In this document: positions 17,100 through 25,140 of the stretch, piece after piece
How positions within the stretch are numbered: position 1 is the stretch's first letter
Layout: every line of letters begins with the position of its first letter
Assembly: GCA_019637395.1 (NCBI GenBank)
Contig: JAHBVR010000024.1
Coordinates: 1 to 64,000, forward strand
Length of the DNA: 64,000 bases
Direction: 5' to 3'
Source: Vulcanimicrobiota bacterium
GTDB lineage: Bacteria; Vulcanimicrobiota; Xenobia; Xenobiales; JADMJV01
The notes under the pieces: generated by a model
What the model was told of the DNA's origin: nothing
Seen by the model: only the letters and a program-made list of their open reading frames with translations
Databases searched by the model: none
Position numbers and translations under genes: made by a program

Positions 17100-17870
17100 A
17101 TGAGCAACTACGCAGCCGAAGTAGCCAGCCGCACCGGCGCCGTTCAGACGGCCGCCCAGTCGGTTGCCCCCAAGCAGACCTCCGCCAAGACCAGCCGCGA
17201 AGCCGAAGATGCTCGTGGTTTCACCTTCAGCGAAGAAGACGCCGCCGCTTTCGGCAACAACGTCACCGCTTTCGCCCCTCCCGAGAAGACCCGCAGCCGC
17301 CGCGAAACCAAGCGCCGCCGCCAGGCCGAAGTCGAAACCCGCCGCACCGAAGAGGGCCGCGAGGTCGAGGGCCGCAAAAAGACTTCTGACACCGAGAAGG
17401 TCGGCAAAACCGAGAAGAAGTCCAAGGCTCTTCTCCGCCGCGCCGCCAACTGGACCCCCGACCGCGGCTACAAGACCGCTCAGGCCGTCCTCAATCAGCA
17501 GAGCCTGCTGCAGCAGGCCAGCATCAAGTTCGAGCAGAACCGCCCCGCCGACCAGGGCATGATGTCCCCCTTCGGCCAGCAGCAGGCGATGCTGGACAGC
17601 CTCATCAACATGACCGAGATGCTGTATCACCAGCATACCGGCGACAAAGCCGGCGAAATCTACAACCGTCCCGCCACCCGCCAGATCCTGACCGCCCTCA
17701 AAGGCCTCAAGGACGGCGCGATGGGCACCGAAGAAGTCGCTCCGGTTCGCGCCCCCAAGCGCAAGAAGCGCGAATTCATGGCTCAGATGGCCCGCATCGA
17801 GAAGACCCAGCAGAAGCTCGAGCCCCAGGTCTTCCCGGCCGACTACGAGCCCCTCGACCTGGTCGCCTGA
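17100..17870 (+). CDS. Hypothetical charged, disordered protein
   Basis: A 256-aa protein with no signal peptide. Residues 1-60 are Ala/Thr/Ser-rich and 65-115 are dominated by Arg/Lys/Glu (SRRETKRRRQAEVETRR), so both are probably disordered. Residues about 120-215 form a more ordered helical part (SLLQQASIKFEQNRP, MLDSLINMTEMLYHQHTGDKAGE, RQILTALKGLKDG). A basic KRKKREFMAQMARIEK segment follows. It has a good ribosome binding site (GAGGAG) and a well-defined upstream region, so it is a real gene, but the family is not recognised. Confidence 0.65.
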   Translation: MSNYAAEVASRTGAVQTAAQSVAPKQTSAKTSREAEDARGFTFSEEDAAAFGNNVTAFAPPEKTRSRRETKRRRQAEVETRRTEEGREVEGRKKTSDTEKVGKTEKKSKALLRRAANWTPDRGYKTAQAVLNQQSLLQQASIKFEQNRPADQGMMSPFGQQQAMLDSLINMTEMLYHQHTGDKAGEIYNRPATRQILTALKGLKDGAMGTEEVAPVRAPKRKKREFMAQMARIEKTQQKLEPQVFPADYEPLDLVA

Positions 17871-17895
17871 TCCTTCCGCGCTTATAGTGCCCGGT

Positions 17896-18441
17896 CTACT
17901 TGAGGGCGGCTTCGATGGCGCTCGTGAGTTTAGGATCGTCGGGTTTAGTGGTGCTGCCGAAGAAGGCGACCAGTTTCCCTTGTTTGTTGACCAGGTACTT
18001 GCCGAAATTCCAGCTGGGAATGTCGCCGTGGGAGCTGAGGAACTTGTAGACGGGCGCCTGGCCGGCTCCCACTTTGACCGTCACCTTTTCAAACATGGGG
18101 AAAGTGACGTGGAACTTACTCGAGCAGAACTGCTTGATTTCGGCTGAGCTGCCTGGTTCCTGGCCGCCGAAATCGTTGCTGGGAAAGCCCAGCACGACCA
18201 GGCCTTGCTTTTGATACTTTTCGTAGAGCTTCTCCAGTCCCTCATACTGCGGAGTAAAGCCGCATTGGCTGGCCGTGTTGACCACCAGGGCCACCTTGCC
18301 CTGATAGGTTTTGAGCGGGACGGGCTTACCGTCGATCGAGTTGACGGTGTAGTCGTACAGGCTGGCGGAGGCGGCCAGAGCGCCGAGCGGAAGGGCCAGT
18401 AGCGCGAGCGCGACCCAACGAGTTGCGGTTTTCATGACCAT
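17896..18441 (-). CDS. Glutathione peroxidase-like thiol peroxidase, exported
   Basis: Reduces hydrogen peroxide or organic peroxides. From the ATG at 18441 the protein has 181 aa: a signal peptide (RWVALALLALPLGALAASA), then the core with catalytic Cys (VNTASQCGFTPQY), Gln (FPSNDFGGQEPG) and Trp (PSWNFGKYLV). It has Cys rather than selenocysteine, as is usual in bacteria, where such enzymes mostly take electrons from thioredoxin. The frame is open further upstream, but the Arg-rich extra residues are not family-like and precede the signal peptide. It is predicted to be periplasmic. Confidence 0.92.
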   Translation of the reverse strand: MVMKTATRWVALALLALPLGALAASASLYDYTVNSIDGKPVPLKTYQGKVALVVNTASQCGFTPQYEGLEKLYEKYQKQGLVVLGFPSNDFGGQEPGSSAEIKQFCSSKFHVTFPMFEKVTVKVGAGQAPVYKFLSSHGDIPSWNFGKYLVNKQGKLVAFFGSTTKPDDPKLTSAIEAALK

Positions 18442-18487
18442 GGCTTTGCCCCGAGAAGCTGCCCACCTGCGCCTCGGGCATTTCCGC

Positions 18488-18519
18488 AAAAAAGGCCCCC
18501 GGCGAGCCGGAGGCCTTTT
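18488..18519 (-). terminator. Rho-independent terminator
   Basis: GGCCCCCGGC..GCCGGAGGCC stem flanked by six A on the left and four T on the right. On the minus strand the stem is followed by TTTTTT, so it terminates the Gly/Gln-rich gene ending at 18538. Confidence 0.8.
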
Positions 18520-18537
18520 CAAGGAACTGGCTGGAGC

Positions 18538-19656
18538 TTAGCGAGCGTTGGTATCGAAGAAGCTGAGGTCCTGGTTGAACGCGCCACCCGACACATAGCC
18601 GATGATCTGCTGGTAACGATCCATATTGTCGATCGTGCCGCTGGCGAGGACATCCTGGAGCGAGAGCTGACCGCTGTTGAGCGCCTGGGTGATGGCACCG
18701 ATGGTCTGCACGTCCGTCTCGCCAACGCCCGGCTGGTTGGCCAGGTTGCCCAGGCCGCGGCTCTGTAGCAACTGCTTGAGACCGGGATTGTCGTAGTTGC
18801 CGGGACCGCCGAGCAGGTTGCCCTTGAAGACCGAGGCGACCTGAGTGAACAACTTGGCGTCGGGTGACATCTGGTCGAAATTCTGAGCGGCGAAGGCCAG
18901 ACCCTGGGGTGAGAGAGCGTCCTGCCCCATAGCCTGAGCGGCAAATTGATAAGCGTAGTTACGGGCCACTGAGGCGTTCCAGGCCTGACTGTTCTGCACC
19001 GAGCCGAAACGAGTACCAGGAATGGCGTCGCTCTGCCGGATGGTGGTCTGGCCGTTGAGGGCGCCGCCCAAACGCTGAGCCTGCAGGTAGCTGGCGAAAT
19101 CGTTGGGGTCGGTGGGGTAGGCCATCAGGCGGCCGGGAATGCCCGGGAAGCCTGGCTGGGTGGGATTGAACTGCTGACCCTGCGGAATGAAGTTGCCTGG
19201 ACCGGTATACTGGGTGCCGCCATACTGGCCGGTGCCTTGTGGCACGAAACCGCCGCCGCCATAGGGGAAGCCGCCGCCGCCGTAGACGGGCTGTTGGACG
19301 CCGCCATAAGGGAACTGAGCGGGCGGATACTGGGCGGGGACGAAGCCGCCGCCACCCGGGTATTGTTGCGAAATCGCGGCCCCGGTGGCGTTGAACTGCT
19401 GCAGCGCTTGCTGAGCATAGGCGTTGAAGGCGGCCGATTGCGGATTCTGCTGCGGAAAGCCGGGCTGACCACCCAGCGCTCCCGCCCAGCCACCGGCCAG
19501 TTGCGAGAGACTCTGCATCAGCTGTTGAAGGACTTGAATAATTTGTGCCGGTCCGTTAACGGCCGGAAGAAATTGCTGAAAGTTTGCTTGCGCAGCGCCG
19601 GAGGCGAAGCTCTGCTGCGGGATGAAAGGCGTATTCGGATTGAATTGAACGGCCAA
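18538..19656 (-). CDS. Hypothetical Gly/Gln/Pro-rich protein
   Basis: A 372-aa protein from a TTG start with a GGGAGAA site. It has no signal peptide; the first 30 residues are Asn/Gln/Phe/Pro-rich (FNPNTPFIPQQSF). A short helix (IIQVLQQLMQSLSQLAGG) follows, then a 90-residue low-complexity region of YGGGGFPYGGGGF-type units. A C-terminal folded-looking region of about 170 residues follows (NDFASYLQAQRLGGALNG, SPDAKLFTQVASVFKGNLLGG, NPGLKQLLQSRGLGNL). No family is recognised. It has its own terminator. The lack of a Sec signal plus low-complexity composition leaves location open. Confidence 0.65.
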   Translation of the reverse strand: MAVQFNPNTPFIPQQSFASGAAQANFQQFLPAVNGPAQIIQVLQQLMQSLSQLAGGWAGALGGQPGFPQQNPQSAAFNAYAQQALQQFNATGAAISQQYPGGGGFVPAQYPPAQFPYGGVQQPVYGGGGFPYGGGGFVPQGTGQYGGTQYTGPGNFIPQGQQFNPTQPGFPGIPGRLMAYPTDPNDFASYLQAQRLGGALNGQTTIRQSDAIPGTRFGSVQNSQAWNASVARNYAYQFAAQAMGQDALSPQGLAFAAQNFDQMSPDAKLFTQVASVFKGNLLGGPGNYDNPGLKQLLQSRGLGNLANQPGVGETDVQTIGAITQALNSGQLSLQDVLASGTIDNMDRYQQIIGYVSGGAFNQDLSFFDTNAR

Positions 19657-19682
19657 GGCGTTTCTCCCATTCTGTGTGAGAC

Positions 19683-19721
19683 AACTTTATCTCATGTCTA
19701 AACTAGTTTTAACATAAAGTT
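19683..19721. promoter_or_regulatory. AT-rich inverted repeat upstream of the Gly/Gln-rich gene
   Basis: AACTTTAT and ATAAAGTT are perfect inverted 8-mers 23 nt apart, in the AT-rich gap between divergent genes starting at 19656 and 19810. The first copy also sits inside a small GAGA..TCTC palindrome. This is plausibly promoter and operator DNA, with no known binding protein. Confidence 0.3.
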
Positions 19722-19809
19722 CAGGCGATCTGAAGAATGCTTCTGTGAAGAACTGCTAATGATTCCTGCCGGAGAGGCGGCAGGCGGTCCGATTACGAAG
19801 GGCCGGCCC

Positions 19810-20853
19810 ATGAAGCGGTCTGAATTCCTCCGCGCCGGCGCCCTTCTGGGCCTGTCCGCCCTGTTTCCGCGCCCGTCCGTCGCGAAAACTCGCCCCCTGC
19901 ATTTCGTTCAGTGGAGTGATGTGCATTGGGGCAATGACGAGGATGCGCCGGACGCCTGGCGAGAAGCCCTGGAGCGTGGGTTGGCGGAGAAGTCGCCGCT
20001 GGTGGTGTTCACCGGGGACCACGGAGATAATGGTCAGGGCCGCGGTGACTTCGCCGAGCGCACGCGCGGGTTCTGGGGCACGGCCCGCGAGCGGCTGGGG
20101 GAAAAACCGCTGCTGCTGACCCTGGGCAATGCGGATTTTCGCGAGAACTACCAGACCGACCCCGCCAATCTGGCCGAGACCGAGAAGCTCTACCGCGAGA
20201 TCTGGGCTGATGGCTACTATCTGGATACCCTCGGCAATGGTTGCCGAAAATACGAAGGCCTCCATTGGATCAGCCTCAATACTCAGGTTTTCTCCTATAA
20301 GAACCGCTATCCCAAAGCCGACCAGCAGGCCCAAGCCAGTCTGGACTGGCTGGCTCAGCGCCTGGGAGAGGCGCAGGGCGGCTGCATATTGCTGCTGCAT
20401 ATTCCTCCCACCGTGGATCTTTTCAATGGCCGGCAGGCCTGGCGTGCCGAGCCGCTCGAGCGTTTCTGGTCGGTGCTGACGGCTCATGCAGGGCCGGTCA
20501 CCATCTTAGGCGGGCACTTTCACCGTAACGAAGTGCATGCGTTCAGGCGCCCGCAGGGAGAAGTTTGCGTGCTGGTGACCAGCTCGCTCTCCCGAAAATA
20601 CGGTTACTTTCCTAATTGGCGCAGCAATCGCTGGAGTCTGGATGAGCGGGGCCAGTTGCTGAGCGCCGACTACGACCTTCTCTATCCCGGACACGCGAAT
20701 TTTCGTAGCCATTACAAGCTGGAGCGCCCCCAGGATTTTCTCACGCAGGTGGATCGCATTGCTTATTTGAACGACCTGTTCGCCCATCATCCGCAAATCA
20801 AAGACCGTTGGAAGGAGCTAACGGAGCAGTTTTGGATAAGAGGGGGGTCCTAG
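19810..20853 (+). CDS. Calcineurin-like metallophosphoesterase, exported
   Basis: A 347-aa phosphoesterase from the ATG at 19810 (GAAGGG site upstream). The start MKRSEFLRAGALLGLSAL resembles a Tat/Sec signal. Dinuclear-metal motifs are visible: WSDVHWG (Asp, His), FTGDHGD (Asp), TLGNADF (Asn-Asp in place of the usual GNHD/E), LLHIPP (His) and GGHFHRNE (GHxH). The TLGNADFRENYQTD segment resembles acid-sphingomyelinase-type phosphodiesterases. The natural substrate is not clear. Its last codons and stop are built from a palindromic repeat (20841-20956), so the C-terminus may have been changed by insertion. Confidence 0.85.
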   Translation: MKRSEFLRAGALLGLSALFPRPSVAKTRPLHFVQWSDVHWGNDEDAPDAWREALERGLAEKSPLVVFTGDHGDNGQGRGDFAERTRGFWGTARERLGEKPLLLTLGNADFRENYQTDPANLAETEKLYREIWADGYYLDTLGNGCRKYEGLHWISLNTQVFSYKNRYPKADQQAQASLDWLAQRLGEAQGGCILLLHIPPTVDLFNGRQAWRAEPLERFWSVLTAHAGPVTILGGHFHRNEVHAFRRPQGEVCVLVTSSLSRKYGYFPNWRSNRWSLDERGQLLSADYDLLYPGHANFRSHYKLERPQDFLTQVDRIAYLNDLFAHHPQIKDRWKELTEQFWIRGGS

Positions 20854-20956
20854 GGGGAGACGCAGTCCCCCCTAGATCCCTTGAAGAGGGGGGTCCTAGG
20901 GGGACGGACGTAGTCCGCGCGGCGTAGCCGCTCAGTCCCCCCTAGATCCCTTGAAG
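20841..20956. repeat. Two tandem G-tract palindromes
   Basis: Two copies of a palindromic unit, AGGGGGGTCCTAGGGGGA..TCCCCCCTAGATCCCTTGAAG. Copy 1 is 20841-20886 with a 7-nt centre (GACGCAG). Copy 2 is 20887-20956 with a longer centre that contains its own small palindromes (GGAC..GTCC and GCGGC..GCCGC). Each copy folds into a long hairpin. The repeat begins inside the end of the phosphoesterase gene. It looks like a mobile or amplified intergenic palindrome. Confidence 0.75.
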
Positions 20957-20984
20957 AACTGACATCCGTTTTCGAAATACCATC

Positions 20985-22208
20985 ATGCTTGCCGTCTATA
21001 TCACCCCGTTTTTCACCGAAAACGCCCTGATCTTTCTGGACCATTTGAGCGGCATCGAAGGAGCCCGGCTGGCCGTGATCAGCCAGGAGCCGCAGGAGAT
21101 TTTGCCGGAGCGGCTGCGCTCGCGCTTCGCCGGCCATTGGCGCGTGCCCGACTGCCTGGAAACCGAGCAAATCCGCTGGGCCGTCGAGGGCCTGCAAAAA
21201 AGCCTGGGCAAGGTCGAGCGCATTCTGGCCGCCAACGAACACATCCAGGTCCAGGTGGCTCAGGTCCGCGAACAACTGGGAATCCCCGGTATGGACTCGG
21301 CCACGGCCCTCAAATTCCGCGACAAGAACAAGATGAAGAAAGCCTTCCGCGAAGGCGGCGTGGCCTGCGCCCGTAGCGCGGCCGCGCGCAATGAACACGA
21401 AGCCTGGGCTTTCGTGGAGCAAGTCGGCTACCCGGTCTGCGTCAAGCCGGTGGACGGTGCGGCCACCCAGTCCACCTTCAAGGTGGAGGACGCCTCGGCC
21501 ATGCGCGACGTGCTGCGCGGCAGCGGTCCCAGCCCGGAACGCCCCCTGCAGATCGAAGAGTTTGTGGTCGGCCAGGAGCACTCTTTCGAGACTGTCAGCA
21601 TCGACGGCAAGCCCCTGTGGCACTCGCTGACCCACTACATTCCCGGGCCCCTGGACGTGGTGCGCAATCCCTGGATTCAATACCAGGTCATCCTGCCGCG
21701 CGAAGTAGACAGCAAAAAATACGATGATATCCGTAAATGTGGGCGCCAGGCTCTGAAGGCGCTGGGCATTCAGACCGGCCTGTCGCATATGGAGTGGTTC
21801 CGCCGTAACGATGGCAGCATCGCCATCAACGAGGTGGCTGCCCGCCCCCCGGGAGTGCAGATCATGCCGCTCATCAACCGCGCCCACGATATCGACTTTT
21901 TCAGCGCCTGGGGCCGTTTGATGATGTTCGACGAATTCACTCCCCCCAAAGAACGCAAGTACGCGGCCGGCTGCGCTTTTTTACGCGGCCTGGGCGAGGG
22001 CCGGGTCAAGGCGGTGCACGGACTGGATGAGGTCTTGCGCGATCTGAGCCACCTGGTCACCGACTACAAACGGCCCGCTCTGGGCACTCCCAAAGCCATC
22101 AGTTACGAAGGGGAAGGCTACGTGATCGTGCGCCATCCCGAGACCAAAGTGGTGGCCGAGGCACTCCAGGAAATCGTCAGTAACGTCCGTGTCGTCTTGA
22201 TGGACTAA
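20985..22208 (+). CDS. ATP-grasp domain protein
   Basis: A 407-aa enzyme of the ATP-grasp superfamily, which activates a carboxylate with ATP for attack by an amine or thiol. Residues 1-100 form the pre-ATP-grasp Rossmann-like part. ALKFRDKNKMKKAFREGGVACARS and VGYPVCVKPVDGAATQST are the ATP-binding region, LQIEEFVVGQEHSFETVSIDG the central sheet, and MEWFRRNDGSIAINEVAARPPG carries the Mg-binding Glu and Asn. No partner gene reveals the substrate. Its end overlaps the convergent hydroxyacid oxidase by 4 nt. Confidence 0.85.
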   Translation: MLAVYITPFFTENALIFLDHLSGIEGARLAVISQEPQEILPERLRSRFAGHWRVPDCLETEQIRWAVEGLQKSLGKVERILAANEHIQVQVAQVREQLGIPGMDSATALKFRDKNKMKKAFREGGVACARSAAARNEHEAWAFVEQVGYPVCVKPVDGAATQSTFKVEDASAMRDVLRGSGPSPERPLQIEEFVVGQEHSFETVSIDGKPLWHSLTHYIPGPLDVVRNPWIQYQVILPREVDSKKYDDIRKCGRQALKALGIQTGLSHMEWFRRNDGSIAINEVAARPPGVQIMPLINRAHDIDFFSAWGRLMMFDEFTPPKERKYAAGCAFLRGLGEGRVKAVHGLDEVLRDLSHLVTDYKRPALGTPKAISYEGEGYVIVRHPETKVVAEALQEIVSNVRVVLMD

Positions 22209-23467
22209 CGCAGTAGCCGGTGGGCGCGAACTTCCTCCAAGTTGCAGCACCCGGCCAGAGCCATGGTCAGGTCGAGTTCAGCCAGGGTGTTTTCAATCAC
22301 TTCCACCACGCCTTCTTCTCCGGCCAGCCCCAGAGCCAGAGCAAAGGGCCGTCCCAGGCCCACCGCCGTGGCGCCCAGGGCCAGTGCTTTGAACACGTCC
22401 GCTCCAGCCCGGATGCCGCTGTCAAAGAAGACGGGAACGGCGCCCTTGACTTCGGCCACCACTTCCACCAGAGCGCTCAGAGAGGTCCGCGCTCCGTCCA
22501 CCTGACGGCCGCCGTGATTAGATACCCAGATGCCATCCATTCCGGCATCCAGCGCCAAACGGGCATCCTCAGCGCAGAGAATGCCTTTGAGCACGATGGG
22601 TAGCCGGGTGTGTTGGCGCAGAAACTCCAGGTCCGCCCAGACCAGATCGGTGCGCGAATAGATATCGATAAACTGCTGCACGGCTTTGAGGGGACGGCGG
22701 GTGCGCAGATTTTGCCACAAGCTGCCGCCATAATTGCGGCAGGCTTCGTAGAAAACCTGGAGCGCAGCCAGCGTGATGGGCCCGCCGGGACGGAGTTGGA
22801 CTTCGTCCAGGTAACTTTGAAAGACCGGATCGCTGAGGTATTGGGCCAACCCGATAGCCCGCGCAAAGGGCAGGGAACCGAGTTGGAGATCGCGGGGGCG
22901 CCAGCCCAGCAAGGGGGTATCCAGCGTCACCACGATCGCTTCGCAGCCGCAGGCTTCCGCTCGCGACACCAGACTGGCTACCAGTTCCTGGGATTTGCTC
23001 CAATAAAGCTGAAACCAGCGTGGACTGTCGCCTAGCAGAGAAGCACAGGTTTCCATTTTCACCGAAGCCTGGTTGGAAAAGACCATGGGCGTGCGGCAGC
23101 GGGCGGCGGCCCGCGCCACCAGGGCGTCGGCTTGCTCGCGCACCAGTCCCAAGGCTCCCACCGGGGAGAGCATCAGGGGGGCTCGCCATTCTCTGCCAAA
23201 AATGGTGAGCTTCATCGTGCGCTCCGATACGTCGCGCAGCATCTTCGGTTGAATGTGCCAATCTTCGAAAGCCCGCCGGTTGGCGCGTTGGGTGCTTTCC
23301 TGGCCGGCGCCTCCGGCCACGTAGGCAAAAGCGCGCGCCGGCAGTTGTTGACGGGCTTTGGCCTGCAGTTCCTCAAAGTGCATCGGCACCCGAGGGTTTT
23401 GCCCGCGCGCTCCCCGTTGGTAGATCTCGCGCTGATAAGGGGGGACGCTATCGACGTGCTCTTTCAT
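22205..23467 (-). CDS. FMN-dependent alpha-hydroxy-acid oxidase/dehydrogenase
   Basis: Oxidises 2-hydroxy acids such as L-lactate or glycolate with FMN. From the ATG at 23467 the product is 420 aa. Family features: FAYVAGGAGQESTQRANRRAFEDW, APLMLSPVGALGL, WFQLYWSKSQE, the LKGILCAEDARLALDAGMDGIWVSNHGGRQVDGA segment with catalytic His-Gly-Gly-Arg, and DSGIRAGADVFKALALGATAVGLGRPF. An upstream ATG at 23524 is possible but would sit in the promoter of the divergent TlpA-like gene. The substrate and electron acceptor cannot be fixed. Confidence 0.9.
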   Translation of the reverse strand: MKEHVDSVPPYQREIYQRGARGQNPRVPMHFEELQAKARQQLPARAFAYVAGGAGQESTQRANRRAFEDWHIQPKMLRDVSERTMKLTIFGREWRAPLMLSPVGALGLVREQADALVARAAARCRTPMVFSNQASVKMETCASLLGDSPRWFQLYWSKSQELVASLVSRAEACGCEAIVVTLDTPLLGWRPRDLQLGSLPFARAIGLAQYLSDPVFQSYLDEVQLRPGGPITLAALQVFYEACRNYGGSLWQNLRTRRPLKAVQQFIDIYSRTDLVWADLEFLRQHTRLPIVLKGILCAEDARLALDAGMDGIWVSNHGGRQVDGARTSLSALVEVVAEVKGAVPVFFDSGIRAGADVFKALALGATAVGLGRPFALALGLAGEEGVVEVIENTLAELDLTMALAGCCNLEEVRAHRLLR

Positions 23468-23544
23468 CGTGGCTGGTTTGCCCGAGCGGAACCTTTCCCC
23501 TGTCCCGGGCATTGGGGTCTTCATTAAGTCCTTAAGGAGTCTTC

Positions 23545-24033
23545 ATGAAAAAGTACTGGGTCAGCGCCAGCCTTGCCCTGGCTACTCTCGCGCTCTTGAT
23601 CGTTCCCTCGCAGGCGCGCAGCGCATCAGACCATGTCGGCAAGCCGGCCATCGAGATTAACGCGGGCAAGTGGCTGAACACGCAGCCGTTGAAATTATCC
23701 GCTTTGAAGGGGAAAGTGGTGGTGGTCGAGTTTTGGGCCACCTGGTGCGGACCCTGCCGGGCTTCCATTCCCCACCTTAAGGAGCTGAACGCCAAATACG
23801 CTTCGAAGGGTCTGACGCTGGTCTCCCTTACCGACGAGCGGGCCGAGGTAGCCGAGCCGTTTGTCAAACAGAACGGGATGAACTACCCGATCGGAACCGA
23901 TAGTAGCACCAGTAACGATTACGGCGTGACGGGCATTCCGCACGCGGTGGTGGTGGGCAAAGACGGCAAGGTGGCCTGGGAAGGCCATCCCATGAACGGC
24001 CTGGATCAGGCTATCGAAGCCGCTCTTAAGTAG
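23545..24033 (+). CDS. TlpA/ResA-like thiol-disulfide oxidoreductase
   Basis: A 162-aa exported thioredoxin-fold protein with AAGGAG upstream of the ATG. A signal peptide (ASLALATLALLIVPSQARS) is followed by the thioredoxin domain with active site FWATWCGPCRASIPHL and the cis-Pro region TGIPHAVVV. Such proteins reduce or exchange periplasmic disulfides, for example for cytochrome c maturation or methionine sulfoxide repair. It is divergent from the hydroxyacid oxidase, and the end overlaps the convergent kinase gene by 8 nt. Confidence 0.92.
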   Translation: MKKYWVSASLALATLALLIVPSQARSASDHVGKPAIEINAGKWLNTQPLKLSALKGKVVVVEFWATWCGPCRASIPHLKELNAKYASKGLTLVSLTDERAEVAEPFVKQNGMNYPIGTDSSTSNDYGVTGIPHAVVVGKDGKVAWEGHPMNGLDQAIEAALK

Positions 24034-24952
24034 CCTGCAAAGCCGCCTGAACCTGGGCCAGATCGGCGAAACGATCTTCCGGCTTTTTGGCCATCATCTT
24101 CAACGTGACTTTTTGCCAGAGTCGCGGCACATCGGGACGTAAATCCTGGATGGGCGGCGGCTCTTTTTGTAGATGCATCATTCCCAGGTCCATGGGGTTG
24201 CTGGAGTGGAAAGGGGCTTTCCCGGTCAGCATTTGGTAGAAGACCACCCCCAGCGCGTACTGATCGGTCTGGGCGTTGCACACGCCTTTGGTGAGCATTT
24301 CCGGGGCCATGTGGCTGGGCGTGCCCATGGAGAAGCCCACGCTGGTGAAGCGAGTCTGTCCTTCGCCGATGGCCAGGCCGAAGTCGAGGATCTTCACACG
24401 GGCGTCCCGGCTGATCATGATGTTGGCGGGTTTGATGTCGCGATGAAACATGTGTTGGGTATGGGCGAAGTGCAGTCCGGCCAGCAACTGGCCGGACAGC
24501 TTTTGGAAGAGGTCGAGCGGCACCGGGCCCCGTGTCAGAAGCACCTCCAAGGGCTTACCGTCCACGAATTCCATGATCAGACACATCTGGCCGTCGAGTT
24601 CGCAAGCTTCGTAAGCGATCACCAGGTTAGCGTGCTGTAGTTGCTGCGACAGTTCCACTTCGCGCTGGAAGCGACGGTGGAATTCGCGGTTGTCGCGGTG
24701 CTCGGGGCTGATCACCTTGAGTGCCACGATATTGTTTAGATCGCGGTGGCGCGCCTTGTAGACGGTCGCCATGCCCCCCTTGCCCAGCTCGGAGAGCAAC
24801 TCGAAAGGCCCCAGGTACCCCTGGGCGACTTCCGCTGCGGCCGGAGGCAGAGAGACCTGAAGCGGAGCTTTCTTGGCCGGCTTGCTTGGGCGCGTGGCGG
24901 CCCAACCCACGCCGACCACCAGACAAACCCCAACCACAATGGCTAAGAGCAT
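24026..24952 (-). CDS. Membrane-anchored Ser/Thr protein kinase
   Basis: A Hanks-type kinase of 308 aa. A single N-terminal membrane helix (LLAIVVGVCLVVGVGWAA) is followed by a short basic linker and the kinase domain: GKGGMATVYKA (Gly loop), ALKV (Lys), HRDIKPANIM (catalytic Asp), DFGLA and GTPSHMAPEM. No PASTA or other sensor domain follows, so the kinase faces the cytoplasm with almost nothing outside. The frame stays open far upstream, but the first plausible start is the ATG at 24952; upstream codons run through the G-tract repeat. The target is unknown. Confidence 0.9.
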   Translation of the reverse strand: MLLAIVVGVCLVVGVGWAATRPSKPAKKAPLQVSLPPAAAEVAQGYLGPFELLSELGKGGMATVYKARHRDLNNIVALKVISPEHRDNREFHRRFQREVELSQQLQHANLVIAYEACELDGQMCLIMEFVDGKPLEVLLTRGPVPLDLFQKLSGQLLAGLHFAHTQHMFHRDIKPANIMISRDARVKILDFGLAIGEGQTRFTSVGFSMGTPSHMAPEMLTKGVCNAQTDQYALGVVFYQMLTGKAPFHSSNPMDLGMMHLQKEPPPIQDLRPDVPRLWQKVTLKMMAKKPEDRFADLAQVQAALQAT

Positions 24953-24986
24953 GGCGAGCCATGCGTGAGAAAGGCGTGGACTCCTG

Positions 24987-25071
24987 CCAAGGGGGAGGCG
25001 CGTTAGCCCCCCCCCCTTGGGACATGAAGTGGGGGGTCCAGGGGGGAGGCGCGTTAGCCCCCCCTTGGGAC
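24987..25071. repeat. Duplicated G-tract palindrome
   Basis: Two copies of AGGGGGGAGGCGCGTTAGCCCCCCCTTGG, the first at about 24989-25020 and the second at about 25040-25068, separated by GACATGAAGTGGGGGGTCC. Each is a palindrome with a GCGCGTTAGC centre. The element sits between the Ser/Thr kinase start and the divergent ScdA-like gene. Overall design (G-tract arm, short centre, C-tract arm, tandem) resembles 20841-20956, though the sequences differ. Confidence 0.7.
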
Positions 25072-25140
25072 AATAGTACTGATCACGAGGGACTGGAGTA
25101 CATAGGCGGAATTCTAGTAAAGACAAGGAGGGTGTGAGTT

